DNA of 64,000 bases from Oxyruncus cristatus (Eukaryota > Chordata > Aves > Passeriformes > Cotingidae), in assembly GCA_013399855.1 (NCBI GenBank), contig VXAY01004360.1:2471011-2535010 (forward strand). The letters run 5' to 3'. Every line of letters begins with the position of its first letter. Positions within the stretch are counted from its first letter, which is position 1. Made by a program: the position numbers and the translations under genes. Below are positions 11,144 through 24,263 of this stretch, piece after piece. The notes beneath the pieces are model-generated. The model searched no databases. It had not been told where the DNA came from and was given only the letters and a program-made list of their open reading frames with translations.

Positions 11144-14100
11144 CATGATGCAGACTGAGCACACACCAAGTTCATTTGTACATGAAGTGAGAAAGCAAGC
11201 AGCTTGCCTTCCAAGGGAGAAAATTTCTGACTGCACCATCTACTCCTTTTCCAAGAACAAGCAAACAGCAAAAGAAGTTTAAACTCTGAAGTCTCTTTTT
11301 TTTATATAACTACTTGACTTCTACTGCTCACCTCAGTAAATCCTATCAATAATGAACTACAGCCATCTTCCTTCAAAGGGTCAGAGATGCCATCATATAT
11401 TATGTCCATGTTGGTTCACATTATTTTAAGGATCATTGTAAGAAATGTTCATGAGCTAAGCAGCCAGTGCAACTAGTTGTCCCTTGTGTGCTTTAATAAT
11501 GATTTTTACCTAGCAGCAGCTGGGAACCAATAGATCTGATGTCTTTCTGGAGAAGCTTCTGTTCCTAGGAAGGTCAATCATCAAATAGGATTTGTTTTTC
11601 ACCTGAGACAAGAGAGTTGTTGAGGTCTTAACAGATCTGTATGTTGAAGTTTTGCAAATAGCAGAGACCTAGCTTTCAGTAATTACTTCCCCTTTCAGAA
11701 AGCACTGCAGAAGAGATCTTTGAGTAGACTGTATTTATTACAGTGATAGAAAGAAGACAGAGTGGAAAACAATGAGGCAATTAGTAGAAGAAGTAGCCAA
11801 ATGTTTCTGAAACAAGACAAAATGTCTTCCAGGCTCCCTGAGGCAGAGCCCTGAGACCCCAGATAAAGCACGTACGCCTTACCAGAGAGATGGGAGTCCC
11901 AGGTCCTGCCCATCTTAAAGCTGGCAGCCCAGAGAGCTCAGCTGAACCAAACTCCAGCCTTTGGCTTGGATTCTATGCAAGAAACCTGTTTCCAAATTTT
12001 CAGACCTGTTTTTTCTGGATTTTTCTTTCTACAAATATTTTTGAAGGTCTGCTTCAATCCAGAATAGATTTTTTCTTTTTCCAAATATTCCAAATGATGG
12101 GAAGGTACTAGTTTCACTTCAGCTCTAAACATAATGTAGTCTTTTGCTTTACTAGTTTTGCACTATTTCATAAACTATCCTTAAGGACCTTGCTCTAGAG
12201 TACTCTTGTCAGAGCAGGACCCTGCATCATAATAGTACTCTTAAGACCTTTGTGGTAGTGCTGAACAATAGAATTCTAACAGCAAAGGGATATAACATAA
12301 AGGTAATGTATCCTTGTTTATGAGTGACTTGTGGTTTCCTCAAGTACTGGCATCCTACTCTTCAGAGGTCCAGCATAATGAAGGCAGCTGTTGGGTAGTT
12401 TTTCCTGAGGGGATGGCATAAAGAGGAAAAAGACAGAGATAGAACAAATTGAATCACAACATTCAGGCCTTGAGCTATAGAGGATGATTGGAAAGGGAAA
12501 GCAAACCTGATGTACTGCTTCCCACCAGGTACTGCTGCCAAAAGAAGGAAACAGGAAGAGAGAAACCAGGCCAAGACTTTTCTGGCTTGCTTAATGCAAT
12601 GGAAAGATCAAACAAAGTTACATGAAGGGCCCCAAAAGCCCCAATTTATCTTCTTTACACCTTAGGCTTGCCTGGCAAGACAAAAGTGAGAACAAAAGAC
12701 ATGACCATACCACGAAATTGCCAAAGCAAAATCCACAGCTATTTTAAGGTCTAACACTTGCAAAGTTTTTCAAGAGCCCAGTCCAGTTAATATGTAATCT
12801 CAGATCAGACTTTCTGTTGAAGGCTAAGAAAGGATTTTTAGTCAGACACATGTAGTAGACTTGGTGTTTTGTTATCATTTTTCATCCACAAACAAAGTTT
12901 ACTCTATTGCCTAGAATTTCCTTTAAGAAAAACAAACAACAAAACACACCACCAAAAACAAAAAAAATCAACTCCTGAATACTTCTTAACACTAAAGTGT
13001 GAACGAGAGGAGGAAACAGGCTGTAGTCACACACTCACCCATCTTGTAGTTAACCCTGCTCCTGGGGCACTCGTGTGGTATTTACATTTCCCTGTTCCAG
13101 GTCCATAGTCATGCGCCTTCCTGTCTCAGGCTTTGGCTCTGCTACACTCACCATCTGAGATGATGTAACTATACTAAAACCATTGCATGATTATCTACCT
13201 ACATCATACCCATGATTAAAAAAAAAGTATATCTAGTCATGTGCACCTTCCAGGTTTATATTAGACCCACAAACAGCTGAGCCACCCAAGAGATTTCATC
13301 AAGGGTAAAAGCAAGGGAGAACATGCATAAAACTTGAAATATAGTTATAGGATACTATCCTGCCACAATGTATTCAAAGCTTAAGAAGTTCATAAGCCTT
13401 TGTTATTAGAAATTGCATTAGCCTGGCAACAGTGAGTCACTTCTTCCCATGTCATCCAAGCATTAAAAACTGTGGGTGGAGGTGAGGATTTATTAAAAAA
13501 TACTTTACAAATAACTATTAGGACTATTATTACACAGAATAACCATAAAGAACACAATGGGTTCTTATTATTCAATGATTTTAAGAGTTGCAAGACGAAG
13601 GAATGAACAATGCTAAGTGACTTTCATTAACAGGAGAATCAAACTGTATAAAATGCAGCAAAGTGACAGTGGAATCTGCTGAAGGGAATTTTATGGAATT
13701 CAAAACTTGTGAGAGTCTAAGCATAGCAAATGGAAGAGCATTAGAGTACTTCTAGAGGTCAACTGAAGCACAGAAACTGTGTATTTAAAGAGACATTTGT
13801 CATTGAATGAACATGGCTATTATACACCTGCACTGACATCACTGGTTAGCCTCAGCTCAATAATCCCCTGGTTCACCTAGGAAGGAGCCATACCAATGCT
13901 CCTCAGTAAGCACCAAGAAAATAGAGTTAGAAGAGACCACCTAATAGACAGATTAAGAGCAACCACTGAAATCAGCACTTCTGTGTTTCCTGTGAGATGC
14001 TAAAGGTTCCTTTTTTCATCAGCATTATTTTGAAAGAATAAATTGGAGACAGTAATCAGTAGATTAAACTCTGGCACCCACACCTACCAACAGGCAAACC

Positions 14101-14551
14101 CTTGTTTCAGCTTCTGCCATGTCATTGTTCCTTGCTGGAACTGATCTGTTCCATAAAAGTTTATGATTTCCAGGATAGGTGGGAAACTCCTAATGAGGTC
14201 TAACACAGCATAAATAACTTCTTGCTAACTCTTCTCATGGATCCTTCAACTCGGAGTGCTGGCATCTACTTGTGCTGCAGCAGCACATCAGTGTGTAAAA
14301 ACAGAAAAACAACCCCTCAAAGCTTGAGGACAAGAAACTGCTTTAGGTTCCACTGTGAGTAAAGCTAATGGAAGAAGATCAAATAAGTCTTTGTCCATCC
14401 AGTCCTGTATGTGACTAAATCTGATGCAGTATTCTAGGACAATGCATTCAAGGTATTGTGGACTCATATTTCAATCCTATCATGTTTATCCACACACAAA
14501 AGACTAAAATTATTCCTCCTGCTAAGATAAGTATGTTAGATGACACAAAAG

Positions 14552-14579
14552 AAAACCATGTGAGAGACCACATGGTTTT
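14552..14579. repeat. Perfect hairpin, 11-bp stem, 6-nt loop
   Basis: AAAACCATGTG and CACATGGTTTT are exact reverse complements separated by AGAGAC. The flanking bases (G and A) do not pair. No transposon or RNA family is recognised. Confidence 0.8.
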
Positions 14580-15367
14580 ACCTGTTCTTTCCTGCCTGTG
14601 TTGGACCTTATACAAAGTGATCTCTTGTCTTTTCAGAAAGACAGGTAGTAGCCATTTATAGGTATACAGCAAAGAAAGAAAGAAGCATAATAGTTACTTC
14701 TTTGGTGCCTAGCAGTGGGCATATAAAGGGGATTTGATGGGAAGAAGCAAGTCAGAAAGCTTCTTCAAATGCACTGTGTAACATACATTATTAAAGTGAA
14801 ATTTTGAGAAGTTTTGTGGGGTTTTTTTTTCTGTCCACAGATCAGTGCCAGAAGTTTTGAAAAACAGCTTCATAAAACAATTACAATGATTTTAATTAGA
14901 AGTGAAAGCAGCTTCCAGTATGCAAACATAAGTGAGGAGCAAGTACACCTACAAGCTGATTAGTAGGATTCCTCAGAACTCTGTAAAGAAAAAGTCAAAA
15001 ACCTACTTTTATTAAAAAAAAAAAATAGAGCCCATAAAACAGATTGAAATGAAACAATTCATTCAGACACAACACACGAGATTTTTTTGGGAAAAAAAAA
15101 TCTATTATTTTTCAAGTCTTCAAGCTCCACATACACGCAAAAGGCATGTTAAAACACTATTATTTCTAGCTAACCACACTTTCTGCCACAAGCTGCCCCT
15201 TCTGTAGGAGCATGTTGACCAGACCACATGCCCTTGTTCAGTCACACCTGCTTGCAAACTGGCTCTTTTGTTTTGTTCCACTTGATTTGTGCAGGAACAG
15301 CTGAGGCAAGGGCAAGTCCTTCCCCTTCAGAGGCACAAGAGGGACAGCAAGGGACAGTAGTGTCCAT

Positions 15368-15570
15368 GAACAATAAGAGCCATCATGCTGGTTCAGACTA
15401 AATGTCCAGCTCAACTGCTATAGGAAGATCCACTCATAACTCTCTGAAAATCATCATCTCTGCACCGTGTTCTCTCTTTACTCACACACAGCGCCAACCC
15501 ATGGACAGGTTTATCAGTATATTCCATTGCTACTCTTCCTTGACACGTTTCTGCAATCCTAGACTCTTCC
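15368..15570 (-). mobile_element. Ancient CR1-type LINE fragment, antisense
   Basis: The segment starting ACAATAAGAGCCATCATGCT, followed by GGTTCAGACTAAATGTCCAG, resembles the antisense 3' region of an old amniote CR1 lineage (the ATAAGAAYGGCCATACTGGGTCAGACC-type sequence common in turtles and crocodilians). Divergence is high, and the match fades after about 15450, so the right end is approximate. No coding remains. It could belong to the same ancient family as the sense copy near 53.6 kb. Confidence 0.5.
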
Positions 15571-17063
15571 TCTGGGAATAAAAGCAGAGGGGGGGATACC
15601 AGTAAATCAAGGCAATATCCAGCTTCACATTACCTGCAGAGTGAAAAAAAAGCCAGGATGAAATTCGTTGGACTGTTCTCTCAACTATGCCTCAGATGTA
15701 TTGGTGCACTGCGATTCAAGGGTACCACTACTGCCCAACATCATGTGGGTATATGAGGGATAGTTCAATATATGTATGATACTCCAGATTTCAAAATGGA
15801 AAGCTGTATATATAAGTGCAACCTATTAGAGTATCACCAAAACCAAACTCAAACATCAAGGGAATGTTTTAGTGGAAAAGAAATGAAAATCATTTCTTTT
15901 TGTTCTCTAGATTCCAAGATATGAGCAACACTGTCAAATATCTCTAGAAAATAACATTCAGTGAAGAAAAAAGGGCTTTTCTTTGTGAAGACTGTTTCAT
16001 TATAAACTCATTTTATTCTGAGTCAGAAGACTCACAAGTCTTTCCTGGGTTTTGTTTGCATGCTCTTAAGAATTGTTTCCCTTGTTGTCATATTCCCTCT
16101 TGCCAACACAGTAAGAGCAGAAATCCTAATGCCTTGCATTAAAAACTATCAAGCTTTATTAGGTTGCAGAGACATTACCACAGTTTTAATCTATTAAAGC
16201 CATTAGTATTTGCAAAGTATAGAGCAATTATCATTTTCTAGAGCTAAAGAACAAACAGAAAATAGTGTTAAGATGTATAAATAAGACGAAGTAGAAATCA
16301 GAATGCTTCAGTGTTTTCCAGGTGATTTTTATATTAATCGGGCTTCCTCCATGTCTCTTCCATCCCTTTGCACTTTACCCTCTCTTTTTCAAATCTTACA
16401 TAGTCTTTCTTTCCTCACCTCTCCTTTTCAGAGGTAAGACTCAGTTACAGGTGATATAAGGAGAATTTTTATTAAGGCCAGACGACTAAGAGGTCTCTCA
16501 GGACTTAGAGTACTGTCTTCTCTACCACAAAGGTATTGGGTTGGGAGAGGATATTTGCTTTTTTTAAACTTGGGATGGTTATCTTGCTGTAAATTGCAAG
16601 GGGCCACAGATGCTTGCAAGTTTTACTAACAGCTAGGCAAGATCAGCATTATTACAGAGGTTGATGATTCCACCTCAGCTAATTCACCTTCCAGTAAAAC
16701 CAAAAATACCTTGGTGCCTCAACTGCCCTTTCACTGTGTAACAGTTAAAAACTGCTTTCTTGTCACTGAAGACAAATTAAATCATTCTACCTAGTAATAG
16801 CTTTAATGAGCTTCTATCTAACCCAGCTCTGTAAGCACAGGGCTTGCCTACAGCATGTGGTTTGCCCTGCAGAGGGTCTCAGATACCCCTTGAGTTTAGG
16901 CCAGCATAGTTAGGGTGGATTGGCACTGAGGTTTCACCAAGGTGCATGTTTAATCATGGCAATTCTCCCCCTTTGGTTTTTCACCCTTTTTCAGTATTAA
17001 AAAAAAAATTCCACCAAAAAGCAGGATAACATGCTTCATATTTAGCGACACGAAAACCTCAAC

Positions 17064-17102
17064 AGGTGTAGATAAGCATGTAAGAGGTTCAGGTAAGCAT
17101 GT
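17064..17102 (+). repeat. Imperfect 21-bp tandem duplication
   Basis: Two copies of an AGGTNNAGNTAAGCATGT-like unit occur with AAGCATGT repeated 21 bp apart. This is probably a small tandem duplication. Confidence 0.55.
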
Positions 17103-20100
17103 GGACTACCCACCATGCATAAAGAGGGAGCTCCTCAGGTAACAGACTCTCCCAAATACTGGCCGTACTGAAACAAATGTCAGAGCTCACACAGACTTCA
17201 GAGAGGCCATTTTACCTTCCTTAAATTGACAAAAATTACAAAATTGCAGTGAATATCCTCAAGAATAGACAGTCCAGAGATTTCAGGTACTTTTGTTTTG
17301 TCAAGATATCAGTACTTCATAAAGAGGCTTGGCCACAGCTTGTAAGTACTTTTGCGTTAGGTTAAAAGGAGCACAGAATAAGAGACATATAGTCATTAAC
17401 TTAACTGTAAAGCAAATATATTTTAGTCAGACTTTAACTAGTGCTCAAGTAACTTATTCTGTCTGGTCATTGCCATCCTCCTCAGATTTTTAGGTGCTGC
17501 CTATGCTGACAAACACATTTTCTTCATCTCCTTTCCTCTTTTTCTCCCCTCTAGAAAACTTCTGGATAAATTTGAAGTGTGGCTTGACTTAGGGAACTGT
17601 TAAGAAAACTTAAAAACTCACTACCATACAAAATCACTCTAAAAGCAATGTTTAAAACATGTTGTTTTCAGCTACCTTCAATTTTTCAAGACAAAGAGTC
17701 ATGTCACCTCACTGGATTAAATCGGAAACGGTTTGGGTTTTTTTGTGAAACCCTAGGAAGAAATACCATTGTTATGTGCAACACTTAGTAATGATAGTAC
17801 AAAATGCATCTTCTTTGAAAGCAAGCTGCACTAGTAGGGAGGTTTGCTCCAGCTCAGAAGTCCTGCTCCCCTTTAGCTTACTCTCTTGAGGGTAGAGATT
17901 ACTCTATGAGCTGATATGAAGCAGTGTATAAAAACTTTTTACTTCACTTTAAGAACGGAGGGGGAAATATCCATGTCCTAGAATTTCTAGTTCACTGACT
18001 CAGGTGAGGAAAACCTTTAACTACCAATGACCTTACTAGCAGCTGCTGGCAGTTAGTAATGAATGACAGCAGTAAGAAATATAATAAAGAAATAATAAAT
18101 GAGCCTTTATCATAAGGGGAACTTTTCAGTTTAAATGCAGTGCCTTTTTGAATTACAGGTGACTTGGCCAGGTTTCAGGATTAATGAACATTCACTTGTC
18201 AGGTTCAATATGTCTATATATTGTGCAGTTTACTGAGACTATGCCATCAAAGCTTTCCCCCTTGAGTTTGGAATGACCCTTTAAGGACTTAAGAGAAGTT
18301 TAAGAGAGAATTAAATTCACAGGTGTGCCTATAAAATTAAACTGCTGCTTTTTGATAGACCCATAACTTTTCTGAGACATTGAGTTTCTTCAGAAAGATT
18401 ACAGCCTGACCCAAACAAAGCAGTGACTGTAAGAATTGGGAAAGCTACCACAAAACAGGAGAACAGTTTTATCAAAAACTGTGTAATATTACAAGAAGCT
18501 TCTATCTAACTGTACACACAGCCAAAAAGATGTTATTGGAACATTAAACTCAGAAATATATATGCATTAAAAAATTGCAAGCTTTCTCCTCCTGGCTATC
18601 TGAACACCAAAGCACCTGATAGACTGTGGTCATAATCAGACTAGTTAAGTTTTCGTGGGTTATTATTTGTAATTTCAAGAATGGCAAAAATAGTTACTTA
18701 GTTCTTGAGCCCAAGCTGCTTGCCTGCAGGACTACAGTGATGCTGCCCTTCAGCTCTTGTGCTTATCAGATAACATCAAGAGGTTATCCATATCCTCAAA
18801 CAGCACGAGCAGAGGGCTCAGGTACCTGATTTAGCTGGAGCTGAGTAAAGATCTTCTACCAAGCAAGCTGCAGGGATGGTTTTCCTGGTCAGTGGGCAGC
18901 TGGGAGCACTGATAGCTTCTGCTGGCTGAAATGGATTCAGAAGTGGGTATTTCTTTACAACATTCTCTGCCCTATGCTGGTAACCCAGCTGCCACTTCTG
19001 GGTGCACAGCAGGGCTGTGGAGCAGAAAGCAACCCTGATAGCAGCACTAGCCGCCACCTGTGCCATTCTGTTTCCTCCTCAGAGGATACCAATGACACAT
19101 GGGTATATCTTTTACAAGCTGTCTGTTCTTATTGTTTGTTTAAATCTGCCTAATCTGCCACTGAAACTGGTACCAATGTATGTCACCTTTGCCCTCAGCT
19201 GAAAACTGTGGTGGTACAGAAAAAAACATACACCAAGTCTGCTCCTGAGTATAAGCCAACATGTCCAAATACTAAAGGACTTTGGGTACCAGAAAATCAA
19301 AAGCAAGGTTAAACAACAACATGGGTGTATTGAGACAAAGCTAAAATAACATCTTAGGTTTAATCCTTCCTTTCTTAGCTCATGGTCACTTGCTGCAGAA
19401 TCATCTGTACAAGGTTAAAACTTTATTTGCACAATTACTATCAGCTATGGTGCCCCTGCTGAAGGTCCAAATTGACACAACAGAGCTGGCAAAACAGACT
19501 ATCGGAGCAATTCTCACTGTACCCCAGACAGGTTAGCTTCACTCACCACAGAAAAGCAACCAAAGGACCCCAGGAACCCAACACAGAATCACTGAGAAGC
19601 TTTCCTATGTTCTTTCATCAGTCTAGCTGCAGGTTGACAGCCACCTTCTGAGAAGCAGTAACACTGAGGATACAAAGATCACAAGTGGATCCAGCTGTTT
19701 CCATCATTAACAATAGAATTGCCTCAGGTGAGAGAGATATTGCCACCTGCTGCTACTGCTGCCAATACAGAAGGCAATCAGCTTATCTACTACACTTGCA
19801 GGGGCATAGCAGACCCTGCTGCAGCAGCCTCTCCATGGTGGAGTGGGGGCAGGCAGGGCCTAGGTATGGCATCTTTACATTAGTGCAAAGAAGTCCATAG
19901 AATGAAGTTTGTTGGATTATTGGCCAAAAGCTCTGGGCTGTTACAGATCATATTTGTGTGACAGCTCTGTGTCCGAAGCCAGCATGCCAATACGGCTCCA
20001 CCTTCCTCCTGTCACTACCGTGAGGTTTCCAGGAGGAAAAGTTGCTTAAATGCTATAGACTGTGGCAGGAATTTATCCTTCAATAAAAACAAGTCCAGAG

Positions 20101-22101
20101 AGAGTGAAACTACAAAAGCCAAAGGCAACTGATGTTTTGACACAGCAGTGGTTTGGACAGCTGCAGGGCTGTTTCTGGCTATTTCAGCTGTCATGCAGAC
20201 TGGTGAATGCCTCCTCTCGTTTTCAAAGCAAAGCAACCCAGCCCTAGCAGTGCCGCCAGCTCATGCCGTAGTCCTCCAGCACAGCCCCCGGCCCTGGCAC
20301 AGGTTAGCTTTCCTCCAGCAGGCACTTTGTCACCCACAGCCTGACCAGTGCTGTGTTGCTGGCAGGGCTCTGACCAGCTGTCTCTGTCCACCAGAGAAAG
20401 GAAAGAGTTTCCCCAGACTCTCATTACTCTGAGAGATTAATGTCCAGTGTGGAACGGATGCTGTGCTTTTTGGCTGACTGGCATAATGACCCTTCACTAT
20501 TGTATTTACTCATCTCAGCTGATTTTTCTCCCACCTTTGGAGATGTCAGTGTTGTCTTGGCTTTCCTGGATTTAAAATAGCTTTGAGCTGTCTCACAGAG
20601 GTGGAGAGGTGTCCTTCCAGAAAGTGAGTATGTAAGAGTTAGTTGTACCTGTGAGAAGTCCACTGCACCCATCATTAAGCTACTCCTCCCACTGCCAGCA
20701 CAGGCAGGAGATGCTGTGCTGGGACTGATGCCTTCTGCTGCCCCACAATAAGCATCAGGATGGGTAGTCATCCTCACATTCCAGCCAAGTAAGGTCCAAA
20801 CAAACTCTTTTTCCTCTTTGTTTACTTCAGTGCTTGTTCAAGCCTGTAGAGGTATTTCTCTGAAAGTGCATGCTTGGGGCTGCCTCTTCTTTCTCATGCA
20901 GACTTCTCAGAAGGTGATCTGGGAATGGTGTCATGGATCTTCGGGCCATAGCATCAGCACCACAGTGAGGTTCCTAGTGTGCTCTCATCTCTCACCAATA
21001 CTGTTGGACACCAAAGCAATCAAGTGGTGTCAAGTATGTGTAGTTTTTAAGCAGCAAGGAATAGTTAGGCTTTTGTGCCTGCTGGTTTGTTTCTAATAAA
21101 AAAATTAAATTCCGGAAAAAGCACATAACGTAGGCTTGGATCTGGGACTGAATCCAGCACTGGCTTTAGAGGACACAAGTTGTGAGGGATGTGTCATATT
21201 AGTAGCTTGCAGCTAATGGACTGGCAAAGGCTGGAAGCTGCACTGGCTCATTGCCCGGAGTCCATGGAACTGCTCAGGTAACAGCCTCCAAAGTCTCAGC
21301 CAGTGGACCTTGACAGTTTTTTCATCCAGAGGTAATTAGCTAAGGTTTCCACAGGGCAGAAGCTTCGTTCATAGGTACGGTCATCCCCCCTCCTACCTCA
21401 GCTGTTTAATGTCTTCCTTCGACCACAAAAATACCTGTCAATATCCTAGGTTAATACCTACTGCAAATTTCTAAAGGGTAGTAACTGTCTCACTGCATCT
21501 GGCACAATCAGAGGAATAAGAACTGGAAGATAACAGAGCAGGCAAGAGAAGAGTGTTTGACTGTCCTCTGGGCAAAAAGATGCCAAAGAAGGCATTCACA
21601 AGGAAAACACCATGAGAGTGAGAAAAGACATCTTGTCCTACCAGCTTATGTCAGAACCAAATCCAACAGAAAGGCTGCAACACAGTGCAAAGCATGCATT
21701 CATCACAGCCTGCCATTAGGAAGCAGGAAGTGGTGACTTCCCACCCAACTCAGGCTGGTAGGCGATAGTGAAAAGGTTAAAAATTATAAAGGAGGAAGGT
21801 AAAGTAGCAGAGCAATTGCAGGAGATTCTGCTTGCTTTGCCCTGAATACAAAGAGTAGCTCATGCAACTAAGACAAAGCAGTATTTAGCTTCACTATGAG
21901 AGCCTCCTGCAGCAGAAGAGAAAACAGCACTGTGTGATGAAGCTGAGGTCAAAGATGTGGCCAAGCCAGGCTGCATTGCACAACAGCTGACAGACAAGGA
22001 GACAGTAGGGCAGACAAGGACGTAGCATTGCCTCTGGCTTTCCGGAGCCCTAACTCACATGGCCAGGTACCATTTATAGCTGAGCCAGAAGCTCCGTATC
22101 C

Positions 22102-22173
22102 AACACCAACATCAAATGTTGTCTAACACCGACATCAAACACCCTCAGGAAAATGTTAACACCCGTCATCAAA
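22102..22173 (+). repeat. Three spaced AACACC..CATCAAA repeats
   Basis: AACACCAACATCAAA (22102-22116) recurs as AACACCGACATCAAA (22125-22139) and, more diverged, near 22158-22173. The spacing is not constant, so it looks like a decayed local duplication. Confidence 0.55.
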
Positions 22174-23258
22174 ACCTATGTTATTTCTAGAAAAACAGCA
22201 CACATCAGGCATGGAAAAGAGATGTAAGCATAAATCTCCTTATTCTGAAATATATTCCTGCTCATGAGGTAGTTCCCATCACCTGACAGAGACCCAGGTA
22301 ATTACACAAGACTATTCTAATGAAGAAAAAATTACAAGCTGCAGAATAGGGGCAGCTTATAATATAAAAATGCACAGCCTCTCCTTACCTGCAGACTTTA
22401 CCTGGTCTGGATGTAATACCACATCTTTTCCTCATCAGCTTACCTTCACTGCCTCCAATGCAAACATTCTGTACACCTAAGCTGTTACAATTCTCTTGAA
22501 GACACAGTCCTAAATGTTTATTGCTAATTTCTTCATCAAAGTGCCTGGCATAGTATGACAACCATTCTTGGTAAACAGTGAAACATTAGGTTTTTAATTT
22601 CCCCATTTTTCTCTTCTGAAAACTGCTTCAATTCACAGAGATTATCTGCATTTTTCATTGCAAGCTCAATGAAAACACACTGTTGCCTTGTATGGAAAAC
22701 ATTTGTTGAGACTCTTCCAGTAGGGAGAACCTGTAATTCACCTTTTAACAGGAGATGATTTTCTGCACTTATCTTCTTAGATGCAAGAAGCATTTGACAA
22801 TAACGTATGAAGCTTTTAAAGTTTAACTAGATTGAAGAAGGGAGGAAAGATCAGCATGGGTCACAAGCTGCCTCACAAATTATTATTACCACACTTTTAA
22901 TGGCTTTACTTGAATAAGTGCAATATACCAGGAGAAAAACAAAATTGCTTTTTTCAAGGTGCTCAGAATCGGTACAATCATCCAAAAATTCAAGAATAAT
23001 TTCCTATGCATTCTTTTTGAGACTTTCTGGCTCCACTTCTCTCCTCTTTCCATTTCTTCCTCAGCTGCTGGCTTGCCTGCAAAGGGAAACTGCAACACCT
23101 CTGCATCAAAAACATGATCAGCTTCTGCTCTCTCTTCTTAAGTTACAAGAGCTGGCTAGGCATCTAACAGGCAAAACACACACAAGAATTCACTATTTTT
23201 ACTTGACTGGGAAAAGTAGGGTCCATTCCCAAACTCCAGACCTGGGCAAGGACATCTT

Positions 23259-23302
23259 AAAACATTCATAGGATAACGAGATCTTCAGGCTATGAATGTT
23301 TT
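23259..23302. repeat. Perfect 13-bp inverted repeat
   Basis: AAAACATTCATAG at 23259-23271 and CTATGAATGTTTT at 23290-23302 are exact reverse complements with an 18-nt spacer. Pairing ends abruptly on both sides. It does not match terminal inverted repeats of a transposon family I recognise, and the spacer is far too short to hold an element. Confidence 0.85.
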
Positions 23303-23480
23303 CCAGGGATCATTTCTAAGAGGCAGAAAACTTAACATTACAAACAACAGAGTTTTGCTGGTTTTGTATAAATCAGTTTCCTGTCACAGGTTTTCCTGCT
23401 TATATTAGTATTTTTAAACTACCAGGCGTGAAACTGGCAGATCCCAGTTTGCAATTATTTTTTTTGAAGTGAAGTTTTTT

Positions 23481-23496
23481 GCTGTCAGCTGACAGC
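23481..23496. repeat. 16-bp perfect palindrome
   Basis: GCTGTCAGCTGACAGC reads the same on both strands and centres on CAGCTG, an E-box core. About one such palindrome is expected by chance in 64 kb. Confidence 0.6.
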
Positions 23497-24244
23497 TGAT
23501 TTACTGACATTGCCTTCATATATGTCACTGGAGTGAATAAACCAAAACAAATGATTCTTTACTACAGGAATTGAATTTCTTCCCAGCACCAAGAGCCTTC
23601 TTCTTCTTTGAGATTTTGGAGATAACTTCTTGTGTTTGCAAACCTAACGCTGACTTTGTGGCCCACGTGGATTGCATCTAACATCACACAGTCAAATCAA
23701 TCAACAATATTGTTATCTTTTAATATTTTTTTTCTTGTTTAAGCAGATAAATGAGAACAGACACAATTAAGTCAATACATCAGTACTTTATTTAAACAAA
23801 CAATTAAAAGATAATCTCAGGTATTTGGGATCCCTAAATAACATATCTGGAAAGAGATGTGAGTCTACAGGGTCCAAATGCCTTGGGAGCTGCAAAGTAC
23901 GTGCCAAATGAATGGAATTCATGGATTTTATTGTTTGCTGCCTGGGACAATAAATGAAGGAATGCAGGAATAGCTTAAAAATAGGTGGAGGCAGTGCTTC
24001 AGACCGAAGATCATGGAAAATGTGAATCATGAAAATGTAGTTTGTTTATTTGTCTATTTTTAAAGAACACACTCTAAGTGAGATAAAGAAAGCCGAGAAG
24101 GTAGCGTTGGAAGCTCTGAGCATGTTGGGAGATGTTGCTGTGGGTGGTGTGCTTCCAAGTGCGCTGTATGTTGTACACAAACTTGATTGAGACCAGATGT
24201 AGTCTGTGCTTTTGATATGGTGTTACTGATTTGTTTTTGTATAC

Positions 24245-24263
24245 TGAATTTAAATTAAATTCA
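24245..24263. repeat. AT-rich quasi-palindrome
   Basis: TGAATTTAA-A-TTAAATTCA is a 9-bp inverted repeat around one base. It lies about 12 bp before a second inverted pair, CTAGATCT (24275-24282) and AGATCTAG (24292-24299). Confidence 0.5.

Larger units (their letters stand above)
3766..15367. other. Non-coding unique sequence, no gene seen
   Basis: No open frame in this stretch looks like a gene. Around 7934-8340 several frames are open at once on both strands (86-137 codons). That pattern reflects locally higher GC and few stop codons, not coding. The stretch has a 19-A tract at 4663-4681, an ACTATAA direct-repeat cluster near 5940-5975, perfect hairpins at 10107-10132 and 14552-14579, and a palindromic TAAT site at 11127-11143. 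The rest shows nothing recognisable. Confidence 0.65.

Noticed and set aside
18482..18503. Adjacent palindromes TGTAATATTACA and AGAAGCTTCT, the second resembling a heat-shock element
   Set aside because: Heat-shock elements need at least three GAA units in alternating orientation for strong binding; only two are present, and there is no promoter.
20148..20777. Open frames of 77-117 codons on both strands in a GC-richer stretch
   Set aside because: Mutually overlapping, low complexity, and without recognisable motifs or splice signals.
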